A stretch of DNA of 64,000 nucleotides from Sorangium cellulosum So0157-2 (GTDB lineage: Bacteria > Myxococcota_A > Polyangia > Polyangiales > Polyangiaceae). This document shows, one piece after another, positions 54,118 to 63,090 of this stretch. Location of the stretch: positions 5,505,501 to 5,569,500 of the forward strand of contig NC_021658.1 of the NCBI RefSeq assembly GCF_000418325.1. Direction: 5' to 3'. Positions within the stretch are counted from its first letter, which is position 1; each line of letters starts with the position of its first letter. The position numbers and the translations under genes were made by a program. The notes below the pieces were generated by a model. The model was given only the letters and a program-made list of their open reading frames with translations. It had not been told where the DNA came from and ran no database searches.

Positions 54118-57100
54118 GTGCGCTCGGGGGAGCTCTTGGGAGGGCGCTTCCGCGTCGAGGCGCTCGCGGAGATCGGAGGCATGGGGGCGGTCTACCGCGC
54201 CTGTGACGTCACCACCGGAGCGCGGGTCGCCGCGAAGGTGCTGCACGATCCGTCGCCGCACCACGTCGCGCGCTTCGCGCGGGAGGCGGAGCTCCTCGCC
54301 CGCCTCGCCCACCCGGGGATCGTCCGGTTCATCGCCTACAGCGCCGCGCGCGAGAGCACGCCGTTCCTGGTCATGGAGTGGCTGGAGGGAGAGGACCTCT
54401 CCCGCCTCCTCGCGCGGCGGCGCCTCACGGTCGCCGAGACGGTGGAGCTCGGGGCGCGCGTCGCCGCGGCCCTGGGCGCCGCCCACGCGCGGGGGATCGT
54501 CCACCGCGATCTCAAGCCGGCCAACATCTTCCTCGTCGGCGGCCGGATCGACGAGCCCAAGCTGCTCGATTTCGGGATCGCCCGCTTCCCGGGCATGGCC
54601 CCGATCACCGGCGCCGGGGTGCTCGTCGGCACGCCCGAATACATGGCCCCGGAACAGGCGCGCAGCGGCGATGAGGTCGGCGCGCCCGCCGACATCTTCT
54701 CGCTCGGCTGCGTGCTCTTCGAGTGCCTCACCGGCGCCCCGCCGTTCCAGGCAGATCACCTGATCGCCCTCCTCGCCAGGATCATCTTCGACGAGCCCCC
54801 GCGCCTGTCGGACCGCTGCCCCGACGCGCCCCCGTGGCTCGACGCGCTGCTCTCGCACATGCTCGAGAAGGATCCGGCGGGGCGCCCGCGCGACGGGGCC
54901 GCGGCCCACGCCGCGCTCGCGGCCGAGGAGGTCCACGGCGGGTCGATCCCGGCGCCGCCGAGCTCCGCGCTCACCACCAGCGAGCGCCGCTTCCACGGCG
55001 TCGCGGTGGTGGGCCGCGCGAGAGCCTCCGCGCTGGACGCCACCCTCTCGGCGTGCGAGGCGGGCGCGGACGCCGGCGCGCTCCGGGAGGTCGCCGCCCG
55101 CTTCGAGGGGCGCCTGGAGCTGCTCGCCGACGGCACCGCGGTGCTCATCGTCGGCCGGCCGCACGTGCCCACCGACGTCGCCGCGCAGCTCGCGCGCTGC
55201 GCCCTGGCCCTGCGCGAGCGCGTCCCCGATCGCCCGATCGCGATCACCGTCGGCTGGGGCGAGCTCGGGCGCGGCCTGCCCGTCGGCGACGCCATCCAGC
55301 GCGCCGCGGGGCTGCTCCGGAGCGAGGGCGGCGCGGGCGCGCCGCCGATCCTCCTCGACAAGACCACCGCCGGGCTGCTCGAGGCCCGCTTCGAGGCCGC
55401 GACCACCGCGTCCGGCGCCCTCGAGCTCCGCGGCGAGCGCAGCGCCGCCGAGCCGTGGCGCCCGCTCCTCGGCAGGCCCACGCCCTGCGTCGGGCGCGAT
55501 CACGAGCTCCGCCTGCTGGAGCAGACCTTCGCCGCCTGCGCCGGCGAGCCCGCCGCCCGGGCGGTGCTCGTCATCGGCGCCGCGGGCATGGGCAAGTCCC
55601 GCCTCCTCCAGGAGCACCTCGCCGCCCTCCGCCGCGCCGGCGCGCCCGCCGACATCTGGGCGGGGCTCGGGGATCCGCTCCGCGCGCGATCCACCGGCGG
55701 CCTGCTCGCGGAGGCGATCCGCGGCGCGGCGGGGATCAAGGGCGGCGAGCCCCTCGAGGAGCGGCGCGCGCTCCTCCGGGCCCGCGTCGCCCGCCGCGTG
55801 CCCGAGGCGGACCGGCGCCGGATCGAGGAGTTCCTCGGCGAGCTCGCCGGCGTGCCGTTCCCCGACGAGGACAGCCTCCCGCTCCGCGCCGCCCGGCAGG
55901 ATCCCGAGCTGCTCGGCGAGCAGATGCAGCGCGCGCTCCGCGATTTCCTGCGCGCCGAGTGCGCGGCCCAGCCGGTGGTGCTCGCGCTGGAGGACGTGCA
56001 CTGGGCCGATCGCGCCTCGGTCGCGGCCATCGACGCGCTGCTGCGCGAGCTCGCGGACCAGCCGCTCGTCGTGCTCGCCACGGCGCGCCCCGAGATCAAG
56101 CAAGCGTACCCCGATCTCTGGGCCGAGCGCGGGCGGCAGGAGCTCTGGCTCAGGCAGCTCTCGCCGAGGGCGTGCGCGCAGCTCGCGCGGGAGGCGCTGG
56201 GCGACGCGGCCGACGGGGCCCTCATCGATCGTCTGGTCACCCAGTCCGAGGGCCAGCCGTTCTTCCTCGAGGAGCTGATCCGCGCGACGGCGGAGGGCCG
56301 GGGCGACGCGCTGCCCGAGACGGTGGTGGCGATGGTGCAGGTCCGGCTGGAGGCGCTCGCGCCCCCCGCGCGCCGGATCCTGCGCGCCGCCAGCGTGCTC
56401 GGCGAGGTGTTCTGGCGAGGGGCCGTCACGCACCTGCTCGGGGGCGACGAGGCCGCTCCGCTCGCGGAGCACCTCTCCGCGCTCGTCGCCGGGGAGCTCT
56501 GCGTCCGCCACCGCGAGGGCCGCTTCCCCGGCGAGGAGGAGTACTCCTTCCGCCAGGCGCTCCTGCGCGAGGGCGCTTACGCGCAGCTCACCGGGGACGA
56601 TCGAGCGCTCGGCCACCGCCTCGCCGCCGACTGGCTCGAGGCCTCGGGCGAGGCCGATCCGCTGGTGCTCGCGGCGCACTGCGAGCGCGGCGGCCTGACC
56701 GCCCGCGCGGCGTCGCTCCTCGCCCGCGGCGCCGAGCTCGCGGCCGCGCGCCGGGCCTACCTCGACGCCGAGGGCTGCTACGGGCGCGTCGAGGCGCTGC
56801 TCGGCGCGCTGCTCCCCGAGGAGCGCCGCGCGCGGGGCCTCGCGCGCTTCCGGCTCGGGCGCCACGCCGAGGCCCTCGCCGACCTCGCCGCGGCGCGCGA
56901 GGCGGCGGCCGCGGCGTCGGAGGCGGGGGCGGAGATCGAGCTCCTCCTCGACGAGGCCATGATCCTCGACTGGACGGGCGAGTACGGGGCGGCGAGCAGG
57001 CGGGTCGCGGCCGCCGAGCGCCTCGCCGACCGGGCGGCCTCGCCCCTGCTCGGCGCCCGGCTGCTCCTCGGCGTGGGCCGCTCGCTCCACCGCGCCGATC

Positions 57101-58014
57101 GCGAGGACGAGGCCGCCGCGGTGCTGACGCGCGCCGCGGCGCAGGCGGCGCGGCTCGGGGACGAGGGCCACGAGACGCACATCATCGCGCGGCTGCTGCT
57201 CGGCTTCATCCTGGCCAGCCTCGGCCGCGTGGAGGAGGCGGCGCGGGACCTCGACGCGGTGATCCAGAGCTGCGAGGAGCGCAGCGATCTCATGCACCTC
57301 GGCGCCGCGCTCAACAACCGCGGCATCGCGCGGGCGCTCCAGGGCGATCGCGCGGGGATGATCGCCGATTTCGAGCGCACCATCGCGCTCGGGCGCGACC
57401 TCGGCCAGCCCGCGTTCGAGCTCGTCGGCCGCTACAACCTCGCCGAGTACCTGTACCTGATGGACGATCTCGCGGCCGCGAGGCCCCATGCGCGCGCCGT
57501 CCAGGCGATAGCGCCGCGCTGCGGCGATCGCCACGCCCCGGTCGCCGTGGCGCTCCTGATCGCGCGCCTGCGCCTCTACCAGGGCGACGAGGCGGGCGCT
57601 CGCCGGATCGCGCTGCGGCTCCGCGCGGCGCGAGGCGACGCCGGCTGCGAGGCGCTGAAGCCTTCGGAGGACGTGCTCTGCGCGATGATCGAGCTCGCTA
57701 CCCGCGACGACGACCGCGCCGCGTGGGCCGCGCTCGAGGAGCGCTCCGCGCGCTGCTCGGTCGGTCAGGAGCGGATCGAGGTGCTCGAGGCGCGGGCCCT
57801 CGCCGCGCTGCGCCGCGGCCGGCGCGCCGACGCCCGGGCGCAGCTCGAGCGCGCCCTCGCGGCCGCCGCCGCCATTCCGACCGTCATGGGCGGGCGACTC
57901 CGGCGCCGGTACGCGGAGCTGACGAGGGAGACGGAGGCGGACGCGACTGACATCGATCCCGCCGCCGAAGCGACTTTCACCGGCGCGACGGCGCGGGAAA
58001 AAGTAGAATATTGA
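54118..58014 (+). CDS. PknK-type Ser/Thr kinase with cyclase-like and AAA/TPR regions
   Basis: 1298 aa from GTG 54118, chosen because MRSGELLGGRFRVEALAEIG is the usual kinase start and a -10-like box lies directly upstream. Kinase: IGGMGAVYRA near 19, HRDLKPANIF near 129, DFGIARF, EYMAPEQA, all intact. Next is a region like a degenerate nucleotide-cyclase domain (RPIAITVGWGELGRGLPVGD, AAGLLRSEGG, PPILLDKTTAGLLEARFEA), then an AAA ATPase with Walker A GAAGMGKS near 487-494 and VVLALEDVHWAD, then TPR-like helices to the end. Such proteins couple phosphorylation to a STAND-type switch; the ligand is unknown. Soluble. Confidence 0.93.
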   Translation: MRSGELLGGRFRVEALAEIGGMGAVYRACDVTTGARVAAKVLHDPSPHHVARFAREAELLARLAHPGIVRFIAYSAARESTPFLVMEWLEGEDLSRLLARRRLTVAETVELGARVAAALGAAHARGIVHRDLKPANIFLVGGRIDEPKLLDFGIARFPGMAPITGAGVLVGTPEYMAPEQARSGDEVGAPADIFSLGCVLFECLTGAPPFQADHLIALLARIIFDEPPRLSDRCPDAPPWLDALLSHMLEKDPAGRPRDGAAAHAALAAEEVHGGSIPAPPSSALTTSERRFHGVAVVGRARASALDATLSACEAGADAGALREVAARFEGRLELLADGTAVLIVGRPHVPTDVAAQLARCALALRERVPDRPIAITVGWGELGRGLPVGDAIQRAAGLLRSEGGAGAPPILLDKTTAGLLEARFEAATTASGALELRGERSAAEPWRPLLGRPTPCVGRDHELRLLEQTFAACAGEPAARAVLVIGAAGMGKSRLLQEHLAALRRAGAPADIWAGLGDPLRARSTGGLLAEAIRGAAGIKGGEPLEERRALLRARVARRVPEADRRRIEEFLGELAGVPFPDEDSLPLRAARQDPELLGEQMQRALRDFLRAECAAQPVVLALEDVHWADRASVAAIDALLRELADQPLVVLATARPEIKQAYPDLWAERGRQELWLRQLSPRACAQLAREALGDAADGALIDRLVTQSEGQPFFLEELIRATAEGRGDALPETVVAMVQVRLEALAPPARRILRAASVLGEVFWRGAVTHLLGGDEAAPLAEHLSALVAGELCVRHREGRFPGEEEYSFRQALLREGAYAQLTGDDRALGHRLAADWLEASGEADPLVLAAHCERGGLTARAASLLARGAELAAARRAYLDAEGCYGRVEALLGALLPEERRARGLARFRLGRHAEALADLAAAREAAAAASEAGAEIELLLDEAMILDWTGEYGAASRRVAAAERLADRAASPLLGARLLLGVGRSLHRADREDEAAAVLTRAAAQAARLGDEGHETHIIARLLLGFILASLGRVEEAARDLDAVIQSCEERSDLMHLGAALNNRGIARALQGDRAGMIADFERTIALGRDLGQPAFELVGRYNLAEYLYLMDDLAAARPHARAVQAIAPRCGDRHAPVAVALLIARLRLYQGDEAGARRIALRLRAARGDAGCEALKPSEDVLCAMIELATRDDDRAAWAALEERSARCSVGQERIEVLEARALAALRRGRRADARAQLERALAAAAAIPTVMGGRLRRRYAELTRETEADATDIDPAAEATFTGATAREKVEY

Positions 58015-58097
58015 ACCCATCCAGCGAATCGATGGGAGCCCGCGCGCGCCGCGCGCAGGGCGCCGTCGGGTCATGCGCCAGGAACACGGGGGAATCC

Positions 58098-58943
58098 ATG
58101 TCTCTCAAGCGGACATTCATCGTGCTTGGTTGGGCTGGGGTGCTGTCGGGCTGCGTCGCCGAGGTAGAGGACACCGATGCGTGGGACGAGCCTGTGGGGG
58201 AGTCCCAGGGGGCCCTCCTGGGCGGCAACGCGCTCAGCACGAACGCCCTGAACCTCAACGCCTTGAACCTCAATGCCCTGAACCTCAACGCCTTGAACCT
58301 CAACGGCCTCAGCGCGCGGAACCTCGCTGCGATCCAGGATCCCGGGCCGAGCGGCGCGCTGGCGCGCGAGTTCGTGCGCTATGCGACGAGCTGCGCCCTG
58401 AGCAGCACGGCGTCCTTCAACTTCTCGTGGACGGACTCCAGCGGCACCAGGCACGATGAGCGCTACCCCGGGCTGCTCGGCGCCGCGCCCGCGTGGGCGA
58501 CCGGGCCGCTCGACGAGGCCGGGCAGCGCATCGTCTCCAGCTGCGTGGCGGCGCGCGTGAATTACTATCAGGTCCCGGTGCTCCTCTCCGCCCGCTCGCT
58601 GCGGGATCCGCTGAAGACGCTCTCCTCCAGCAAGGAGCTCATCGATTATCCGGACATCGAGGGGGCCTTCTGGGGCAATCTGTTCGCCGCGCAGCCCTAC
58701 GTCAACGCCTGTTACAACAGCGCGACGGTGGACAACTCGCGCGCCCACCAGCGCGACTGCGCCGCGGGCCACCTGACCTCCGGGGGCAGTATCGCGGAGT
58801 GCGGGGTGATCCGCATCGCCGGGCCGTGCGACCGGGTCTGCCAGAAGCTCAACGGGGCCGGCCAGTACTACCCGTCCTGCGTCGACCGCCCCGGCCAGAG
58901 CACCGCGACCACGAAGGACGTGGTCACCACCGCCTTGCCCTGA
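58098..58943 (+). CDS. Lipoprotein with NALNL tandem repeats
   Basis: 281 aa. The signal ends in a lipobox (GWAGVLSGC). After ~30 residues come four copies of NALNL (residues ~49-68) encoded by a 15-bp DNA repeat. The rest (FVRYATSCALSSTASFNFSW, VSSCVAARVNYYQVPVLLSA, DRVCQKLNGAGQYYPSCV) has eight or so Cys and is probably disulfide-bonded. The family is known by pattern in myxobacteria but not by function. The repeat copy number could vary by replication slippage without breaking the frame (15 bp). Confidence 0.82.
   Translation: MSLKRTFIVLGWAGVLSGCVAEVEDTDAWDEPVGESQGALLGGNALSTNALNLNALNLNALNLNALNLNGLSARNLAAIQDPGPSGALAREFVRYATSCALSSTASFNFSWTDSSGTRHDERYPGLLGAAPAWATGPLDEAGQRIVSSCVAARVNYYQVPVLLSARSLRDPLKTLSSSKELIDYPDIEGAFWGNLFAAQPYVNACYNSATVDNSRAHQRDCAAGHLTSGGSIAECGVIRIAGPCDRVCQKLNGAGQYYPSCVDRPGQSTATTKDVVTTALP
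58242..58301 (+). repeat. 15-bp in-frame tandem repeat, 4 copies
   Basis: The unit AACGCCCTGAACCTC (Asn-Ala-Leu-Asn-Leu) occurs with third-base differences (CTG/TTG, AAC/AAT), followed by a partial copy. The synonymous differences show that the amino-acid sequence is kept. Confidence 0.85.
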
Positions 58944-59427
58944 ATCCATGGGGAGCCTCGTGCGCCCGCGGAGCGCAGGGCGCGGCGCTCGCGGACTCCG
59001 GCGATGTGCGGCAGAGCCCGCGCGCCATCGATGACCGAACCTTCTCGAGGACATCGCGCGCTCCCTCGATCACGAGCACAACAGCGCGGTTGCCTCGTGA
59101 TGGGTCCCCTGCGTTGCCCGCGCGACGCGTCCGTTTCAAATTTCCGCGGTCCCGGACCATGAAACCGCTTCGCTTCGAAGCATCGGTCGGCGGTCGAGGC
59201 GCAGCGAAGAACGAACGCCGCCGATGATAAAAAAATCCAGCGTCAAGGTCTTCTCCTCGTGTCGTCCTACAAGCCGAATCCTGGACGCCATGCGCCCAAG
59301 ATGCGATAAGCTAGGCCCCGGCGCTGAGCTCTTTGCGGGCGAGGTTCGCCGCGCCGGCATCGCGACGCCGGCCTACCACTTCCGCCATTCTCTTCAGATC
59401 GCGCCCCGGCGCGACGAGGTAACGACC
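58944..59427. other. Intergenic region, nothing recognised
   Basis: 484 bp without a convincing gene, repeat or clear promoter. An open frame runs into the following gene from 59224 but is not protein-like before 59428. Confidence 0.5.
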
Positions 59428-60447
59428 ATGACCGAGATGAACCGCACGATCCGAGGCACACCCAGGTTCCTGCTCCTCCCATTCCTCTGCATCATCGCTG
59501 TGTCCGGTTGTGGCGAGTCCGGTCCGGGCGGTGAGAACGACAACACCGGAGGGGCCGGCTCGGGGACCAGCGGCGCCACGACGGGCAGCACGAGCGCTGG
59601 GACTGGAGGCGGCGCCACGACGGGCAGCACGAGCGCGGGGACCGGGGGCGACCAGGCAGGCAGCACGAGCGCTGGGACCGGAGGCGGCGCCACGGGAGGG
59701 CCCGGATCGGGCGGCGGGGCAGGGACCGGCGGCGCGCCGAGCGCCAATCCGACGTTCCACATCTTCATGCTCATGGGCCAGTCGAATATGGCTGGCGTCG
59801 CCGACAAGCAGGACAGCGACAAGAATTCTGACGAGCGGCTCAAGGTCCTCGGCGGATGCAATCAGCCGGCCGGACAGTGGAACCTGGCCAATCCGCCGCT
59901 CAGCGATTGCCCTGGTGAAAAAGGATGGAATCTGTCGACCTCCGTCGACCCGGGCATCTGGTTCGGCAAGACCCTGCTCGGAAAGCTGCCCGAGGGGGAT
60001 ACGATCGGGCTGGTCGCTACCGCCGAGAGCGGCGAGTCGATCAACACGTTCATCACCGGCGGCTCGCATCACCAGATGATCTTGAACAAGATCGCCAAGG
60101 CGAAGACGGCCGAGAACGCGCGCTTCGCGGGCGTCATCTTCCACCAGGGCGAGTCCGACAACGGCCAGAGCTCATGGCCCGGCAAGGTCGTTCAGCTCTA
60201 CAACGAGGTGAAGGAAGCCTGGGGGGTCGACTACGACGTTCCCTTCATCCTCGGAGAGCTCCCCGCGGGCGGGTGCTGCAGCGGTCACAACAACCTCGTG
60301 CACCAAGCGGCCGACATGCTGCCCATGGGATACTGGGTCAGCCAGCAGGGGACGAACGTCATGGATGAGTACCACTTCGATCATGCGTCCGTCGTCATCA
60401 TGGGCAAGCGTTATGGTGAGAAGATGATCGAAGCTCTGAAGTGGTGA
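59428..60447 (+). CDS. SGNH/CE6-like carbohydrate acetylesterase lipoprotein
   Basis: 339 aa from ATG 59428. The signal ends in a lipobox (CIIAVSGC), followed by a ~75-residue Gly/Ser/Thr linker built from a 39-bp DNA repeat. The catalytic domain shows MLMGQSNMAG (block I nucleophile Ser), ATAESGESIN, FHQGESD (block III) and EYHFDHASVVIMG with the late Asp/His. This is the sialate O-acetylesterase / CE6 acetyl-xylan esterase type. It probably deacetylates plant polysaccharides at the cell surface, a fitting partner for the GH43 enzyme. A strong terminator follows. Confidence 0.88.
   Translation: MTEMNRTIRGTPRFLLLPFLCIIAVSGCGESGPGGENDNTGGAGSGTSGATTGSTSAGTGGGATTGSTSAGTGGDQAGSTSAGTGGGATGGPGSGGGAGTGGAPSANPTFHIFMLMGQSNMAGVADKQDSDKNSDERLKVLGGCNQPAGQWNLANPPLSDCPGEKGWNLSTSVDPGIWFGKTLLGKLPEGDTIGLVATAESGESINTFITGGSHHQMILNKIAKAKTAENARFAGVIFHQGESDNGQSSWPGKVVQLYNEVKEAWGVDYDVPFILGELPAGGCCSGHNNLVHQAADMLPMGYWVSQQGTNVMDEYHFDHASVVIMGKRYGEKMIEALKW
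59572..59685 (+). repeat. 39-bp tandem repeat coding for the esterase linker
   Basis: Two 39-bp units starting GGCGCCACGACGGGC at 59572 and 59611, and a third of 36 bp with a changed start. They encode repeats of GATTGSTSAGTGG. Confidence 0.8.
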
Positions 60448-60860
60448 CAAAGCGGCTCGCGGCGGGGGGGCCGCGCGACCGAGGCCGCTCGAATCGCCTA
60501 GATTCGAGCGGCCTTTGATGCTGTCGGCCGTGGAGATCGCGGGCTGATAGCTCCTCATCCGTTCGCGTACCCGCGGGCAGCGACCCATGGAGGAACGCGG
60601 TGGATGCAGCGGCACCGGCGCTACCGTGGGGACGAGCGCCTCGTCCGCGCTTCGCCCGCTGGGCAGCGGGGTGACATTCCCGCGAAACCGATCGGCAGGC
60701 TCATCGTAGGTGCAGGGTGAAGACGCCGCGAGCCGGTGCGGCGCCGACCTCCCCCGTGCTCGGGTCTCGTCCACGGCCCCGGCGTGAAGCCGGCGATCCG
60801 CGTCGAGCTCCACGCTGGAGCCGCGTTCAGCAGAACAACCCTCGTCGATTGGAGAACAAC
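60448..60860. other. Intergenic region with terminator
   Basis: 413 bp. A strong hairpin terminator lies at 60482-60516. The rest shows no gene. GGAG precedes the next start codon by about 9 bp. Confidence 0.5.
60482..60516 (+). terminator. Rho-independent terminator of the esterase gene
   Basis: A perfect 14-bp stem (AGGCCGCTCGAATC and its reverse complement) with loop GCCTA, ending in a short T run (CCTTTG). It lies 35 bp after the stop codon. Confidence 0.85.
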
Positions 60861-61643
60861 ATGCTGCAAGGCCATCGCAACGCGTTTGCGTCCATGAGCC
60901 CGCTCGAGAATGTCTCGGTGCACCGCACGACGCGGGGCCCTGAACGACAGGTGCGGTTTCGCTCTTCGCTCGGTCCGCTGCTCCTCGCAGCGCTGGGCGC
61001 CGCGCTGACCGTCTCCGCCGCGCCGAGGTCCGCCGAGGCGAGCGTCTTCGACAGCGCGAGTCGCTGGCCCGAGGACGCTGACGGCTATGTCCGGATCCCG
61101 GTCTGCGTCGACCCCACGAGCTCGGCGGTGCAGAGGGCCGACGGCGCCGCGGGCGGGCTGATCCATGCGCCCAACCCCTCGCTCGCGGATGTCGTCACGC
61201 GCGTGCGCGCCGCGCTCCAGGGCAGCTGGGAGCGGTGGAGCTCGGTCCGCTTCACCGGCTGGGAGAGCTGCGACTCGCTCCTGCCGGCCACCCGCATGAC
61301 CTACGTCGGCGTCAGGATCCACCCCGACGCCCCCAACCAATCGGACTCGATCGGCGTTTACAACAAGGGCGGCTCGGTCCAGTTCAAGCCCTGGGGCGCC
61401 GACTTCAACCGTTGCATCAAGTACAACTGGCAGACCAATCCCGGCTGGTTCGCAGGAAAACGCTGGTTCTGCGCGGCTCAGCCGACCGTCTCGGTGGGGA
61501 ACTCGTGCTCGTCGGGGTGGGTGGAGTGCCTCCCGCGCTGCAACCCGCGTCCTTTCCAGGGCGAGTGGTGGACCTGCCCGACGAACCCCTCCACGGTCAC
61601 CGGCCAGAGCTGCGCCGCCCCGTGGGAGCTCTGCGGCTACTGA
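60861..61643 (+). CDS. Secreted protein like a metalloprotease N-terminal part, no HExxH
   Basis: 260 aa from ATG 60861. A long signal region (SLGPLLLAALGAALTVSAAP) precedes PVCVDPTSSA, VRAALQGSWERWSSVRFTGW and TYVGVRIHPDAP, which recall the start of secreted myxobacterial metzincin-like proteases. The HExxH zinc site that should follow is missing. Instead the chain ends in two related Cys-rich units (WFCAAQPTVSVGNSCSSGWV and WWTCPTNPSTVTGQSCAAPW), each with two Cys. The function is unknown: a binding or inactive relative is more likely than an active protease. Confidence 0.65.
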   Translation: MLQGHRNAFASMSPLENVSVHRTTRGPERQVRFRSSLGPLLLAALGAALTVSAAPRSAEASVFDSASRWPEDADGYVRIPVCVDPTSSAVQRADGAAGGLIHAPNPSLADVVTRVRAALQGSWERWSSVRFTGWESCDSLLPATRMTYVGVRIHPDAPNQSDSIGVYNKGGSVQFKPWGADFNRCIKYNWQTNPGWFAGKRWFCAAQPTVSVGNSCSSGWVECLPRCNPRPFQGEWWTCPTNPSTVTGQSCAAPWELCGY

Positions 61644-61773
61644 CGACGGACCGCCGGTCGATCAGGTCGTACTCGCCGCGGTCGAGCATGACCGCCCTGC
61701 CGCCGAAGCCGGCGTTCTCGTACACGGTGATGCCCGAGGCGGCCGGCGGCGGGGCGCCCGCGAGGCCACGCGC

Positions 61774-62241
61774 TCAGCGCAGCGCGAGCAGGGAGGACGC
61801 GAAGCCGAGGAGCCCCAGGCCCACCCGCGCCCAGTGCCAGCGGGCCCAGCGCGAGAGCTCGGCCGCGAGCCCGGAAGGCCCGGGGCTCGCCGCGGCGAAG
61901 CCAGCGTTGGCCCGCCGGAAGTACAGGAAATAGACCGCCACCAGCGACGCCGCGAGCCCGGCCGACAGCAGCGACGCCCAGCGGGTCGGGCTCGACGCGA
62001 GGAGCGCGACCGCCGCCGCGGCGACCGCGAGCAGCGAGGCCGCCGTCGTCAAGGGCGCGAAGAAGCGGTAGAGCCGCGGCCCGAAGGCGCCGTGCAGCGC
62101 GAAGAACTCGGACGGGGGCAGCGAGCGCCAGTAGGGCACGAGCAGCGCCCCCTCGGCCAGGAGCGCGCCGATGAAGAGGCCGAAGAGCCCCGAGGAGAGC
62201 AGCTGCAAGGCCTCGGAGAGCGGGAGCAAGGCGCTAGCCAC
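61774..62241 (-). CDS. Small membrane protein (DUF1772/DUF4149-like)
   Basis: 155 aa from GTG 62241. Four hydrophobic segments (LLSSGLFGLFIGALLAEGAL, FAPLTTAASLLAVAAAAVAL, SLLSAGLAASLVAVYFLYF, WARVGLGLLGFASSLLAL) and the motif FGPRLYRFFAPLT recall four-helix DUF1772/DUF4149 inner-membrane proteins. It is divergent from a TetR gene, with an operator between, so it is probably the regulated gene. Confidence 0.7.
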   Translation of the reverse strand: MASALLPLSEALQLLSSGLFGLFIGALLAEGALLVPYWRSLPPSEFFALHGAFGPRLYRFFAPLTTAASLLAVAAAAVALLASSPTRWASLLSAGLAASLVAVYFLYFRRANAGFAAASPGPSGLAAELSRWARWHWARVGLGLLGFASSLLALR

Positions 62242-62324
62242 GGCGGCCCCCGAGCGCGGCGCGCGCGGCAGGCCCCGACCGGCGACGAAGGCCCAAGGGC
62301 GGGCGGCGACGGACGATCATAAAG

Positions 62325-62340
62325 GGGAGCATATGCTCCC
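62325..62340. promoter_or_regulatory. TetR operator candidate GGGAGCATATGCTCCC
   Basis: A perfect 16-bp palindrome, extended by AAAG/CTTT with one mismatch, about 50 bp before the TetR gene and 85 bp before the divergent membrane-protein gene. Confidence 0.75.
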
Positions 62341-62391
62341 TTTTGTTGCCGGTCAAGCCGTCGGCCGATACCGTGGGGCCAGGAGGCAGCC

Positions 62392-63048
62392 ATGGCGAAG
62401 GCCGCGATCGATCTCGCCCCGCGCCGCGAGCCCGAGCAGGAGCGGGCCCGGCAGACGCGCCAGCGCCTGCTGGAGGCGGCGGCGGCGCTCCTGGCCGAGG
62501 TCGGGGTCGAGGGCTTCAACACGAACCTGCTGGCCGAGCGGGCGGGGGTGCGCGTGCGCAGCGTCTACCGCTATTTTCCGAACAAGCTGGCGGTGATCGT
62601 GGCGCTCGCCGAGGCCATGGTGGCCGAGTGGGGGGCCTGGTTCGACGAGGTGGACGACCTGGCCGACCCACGCTCCGACTGGCGAGCGATCTGGGGCCGC
62701 CTCATCGACGCTTACGTCCGCGGTATCCGGGCCTTGCCCGGGGGCACGGCGGTGCGGCGCGTGATGCACGCGGTGCCGGAGCTGCGGGCCATCGATCAAC
62801 GGGACAACGCGGACCTCGCGCGGCGGGTCGCGCACAACCTCGCGCGGCGGGCGGCGAGGCCGGACGCGTCGGCGGCGGTGCTCTCGCGGGTGCTGCTCGA
62901 GACCGCCGCCTCGGTGATCGATCTGTCGCTGAGCCTGCCGGCCGAGGAGTCGCGCGAGGCCGTCGAGCAGCTCAAGCGGATGCACCTGGCGGCGATCGGG
63001 CTCTGGCTCGCGGACGAGCCCGGGGGCGGCAGCCTCGCGCGGGCATAG
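62392..63048 (+). CDS. TetR-family transcriptional regulator
   Basis: 218 aa. The HTH is QRLLEAAAALLAEVGVEGFN then LLAERAGVRVRSVYRYFPNK. The ligand-binding domain is helical and not assignable. It is preceded by a strong palindrome at 62325-62340 that it most likely binds to repress itself and the divergent membrane protein. Confidence 0.93.
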   Translation: MAKAAIDLAPRREPEQERARQTRQRLLEAAAALLAEVGVEGFNTNLLAERAGVRVRSVYRYFPNKLAVIVALAEAMVAEWGAWFDEVDDLADPRSDWRAIWGRLIDAYVRGIRALPGGTAVRRVMHAVPELRAIDQRDNADLARRVAHNLARRAARPDASAAVLSRVLLETAASVIDLSLSLPAEESREAVEQLKRMHLAAIGLWLADEPGGGSLARA

Positions 63049-63090
63049 CGCAGGCCGCGCGAGCGCGGATGGCGGCGCGCCCGGAGCGGC

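Noticed and set aside
53035..58074. 1679-aa minus-strand frame
   Set aside because: Antisense to the PknK-type gene, which has a complete kinase domain.
58240..58310. CRISPR-like array
   Set aside because: The 15-bp repeats are contiguous and coding; there are no spacers.
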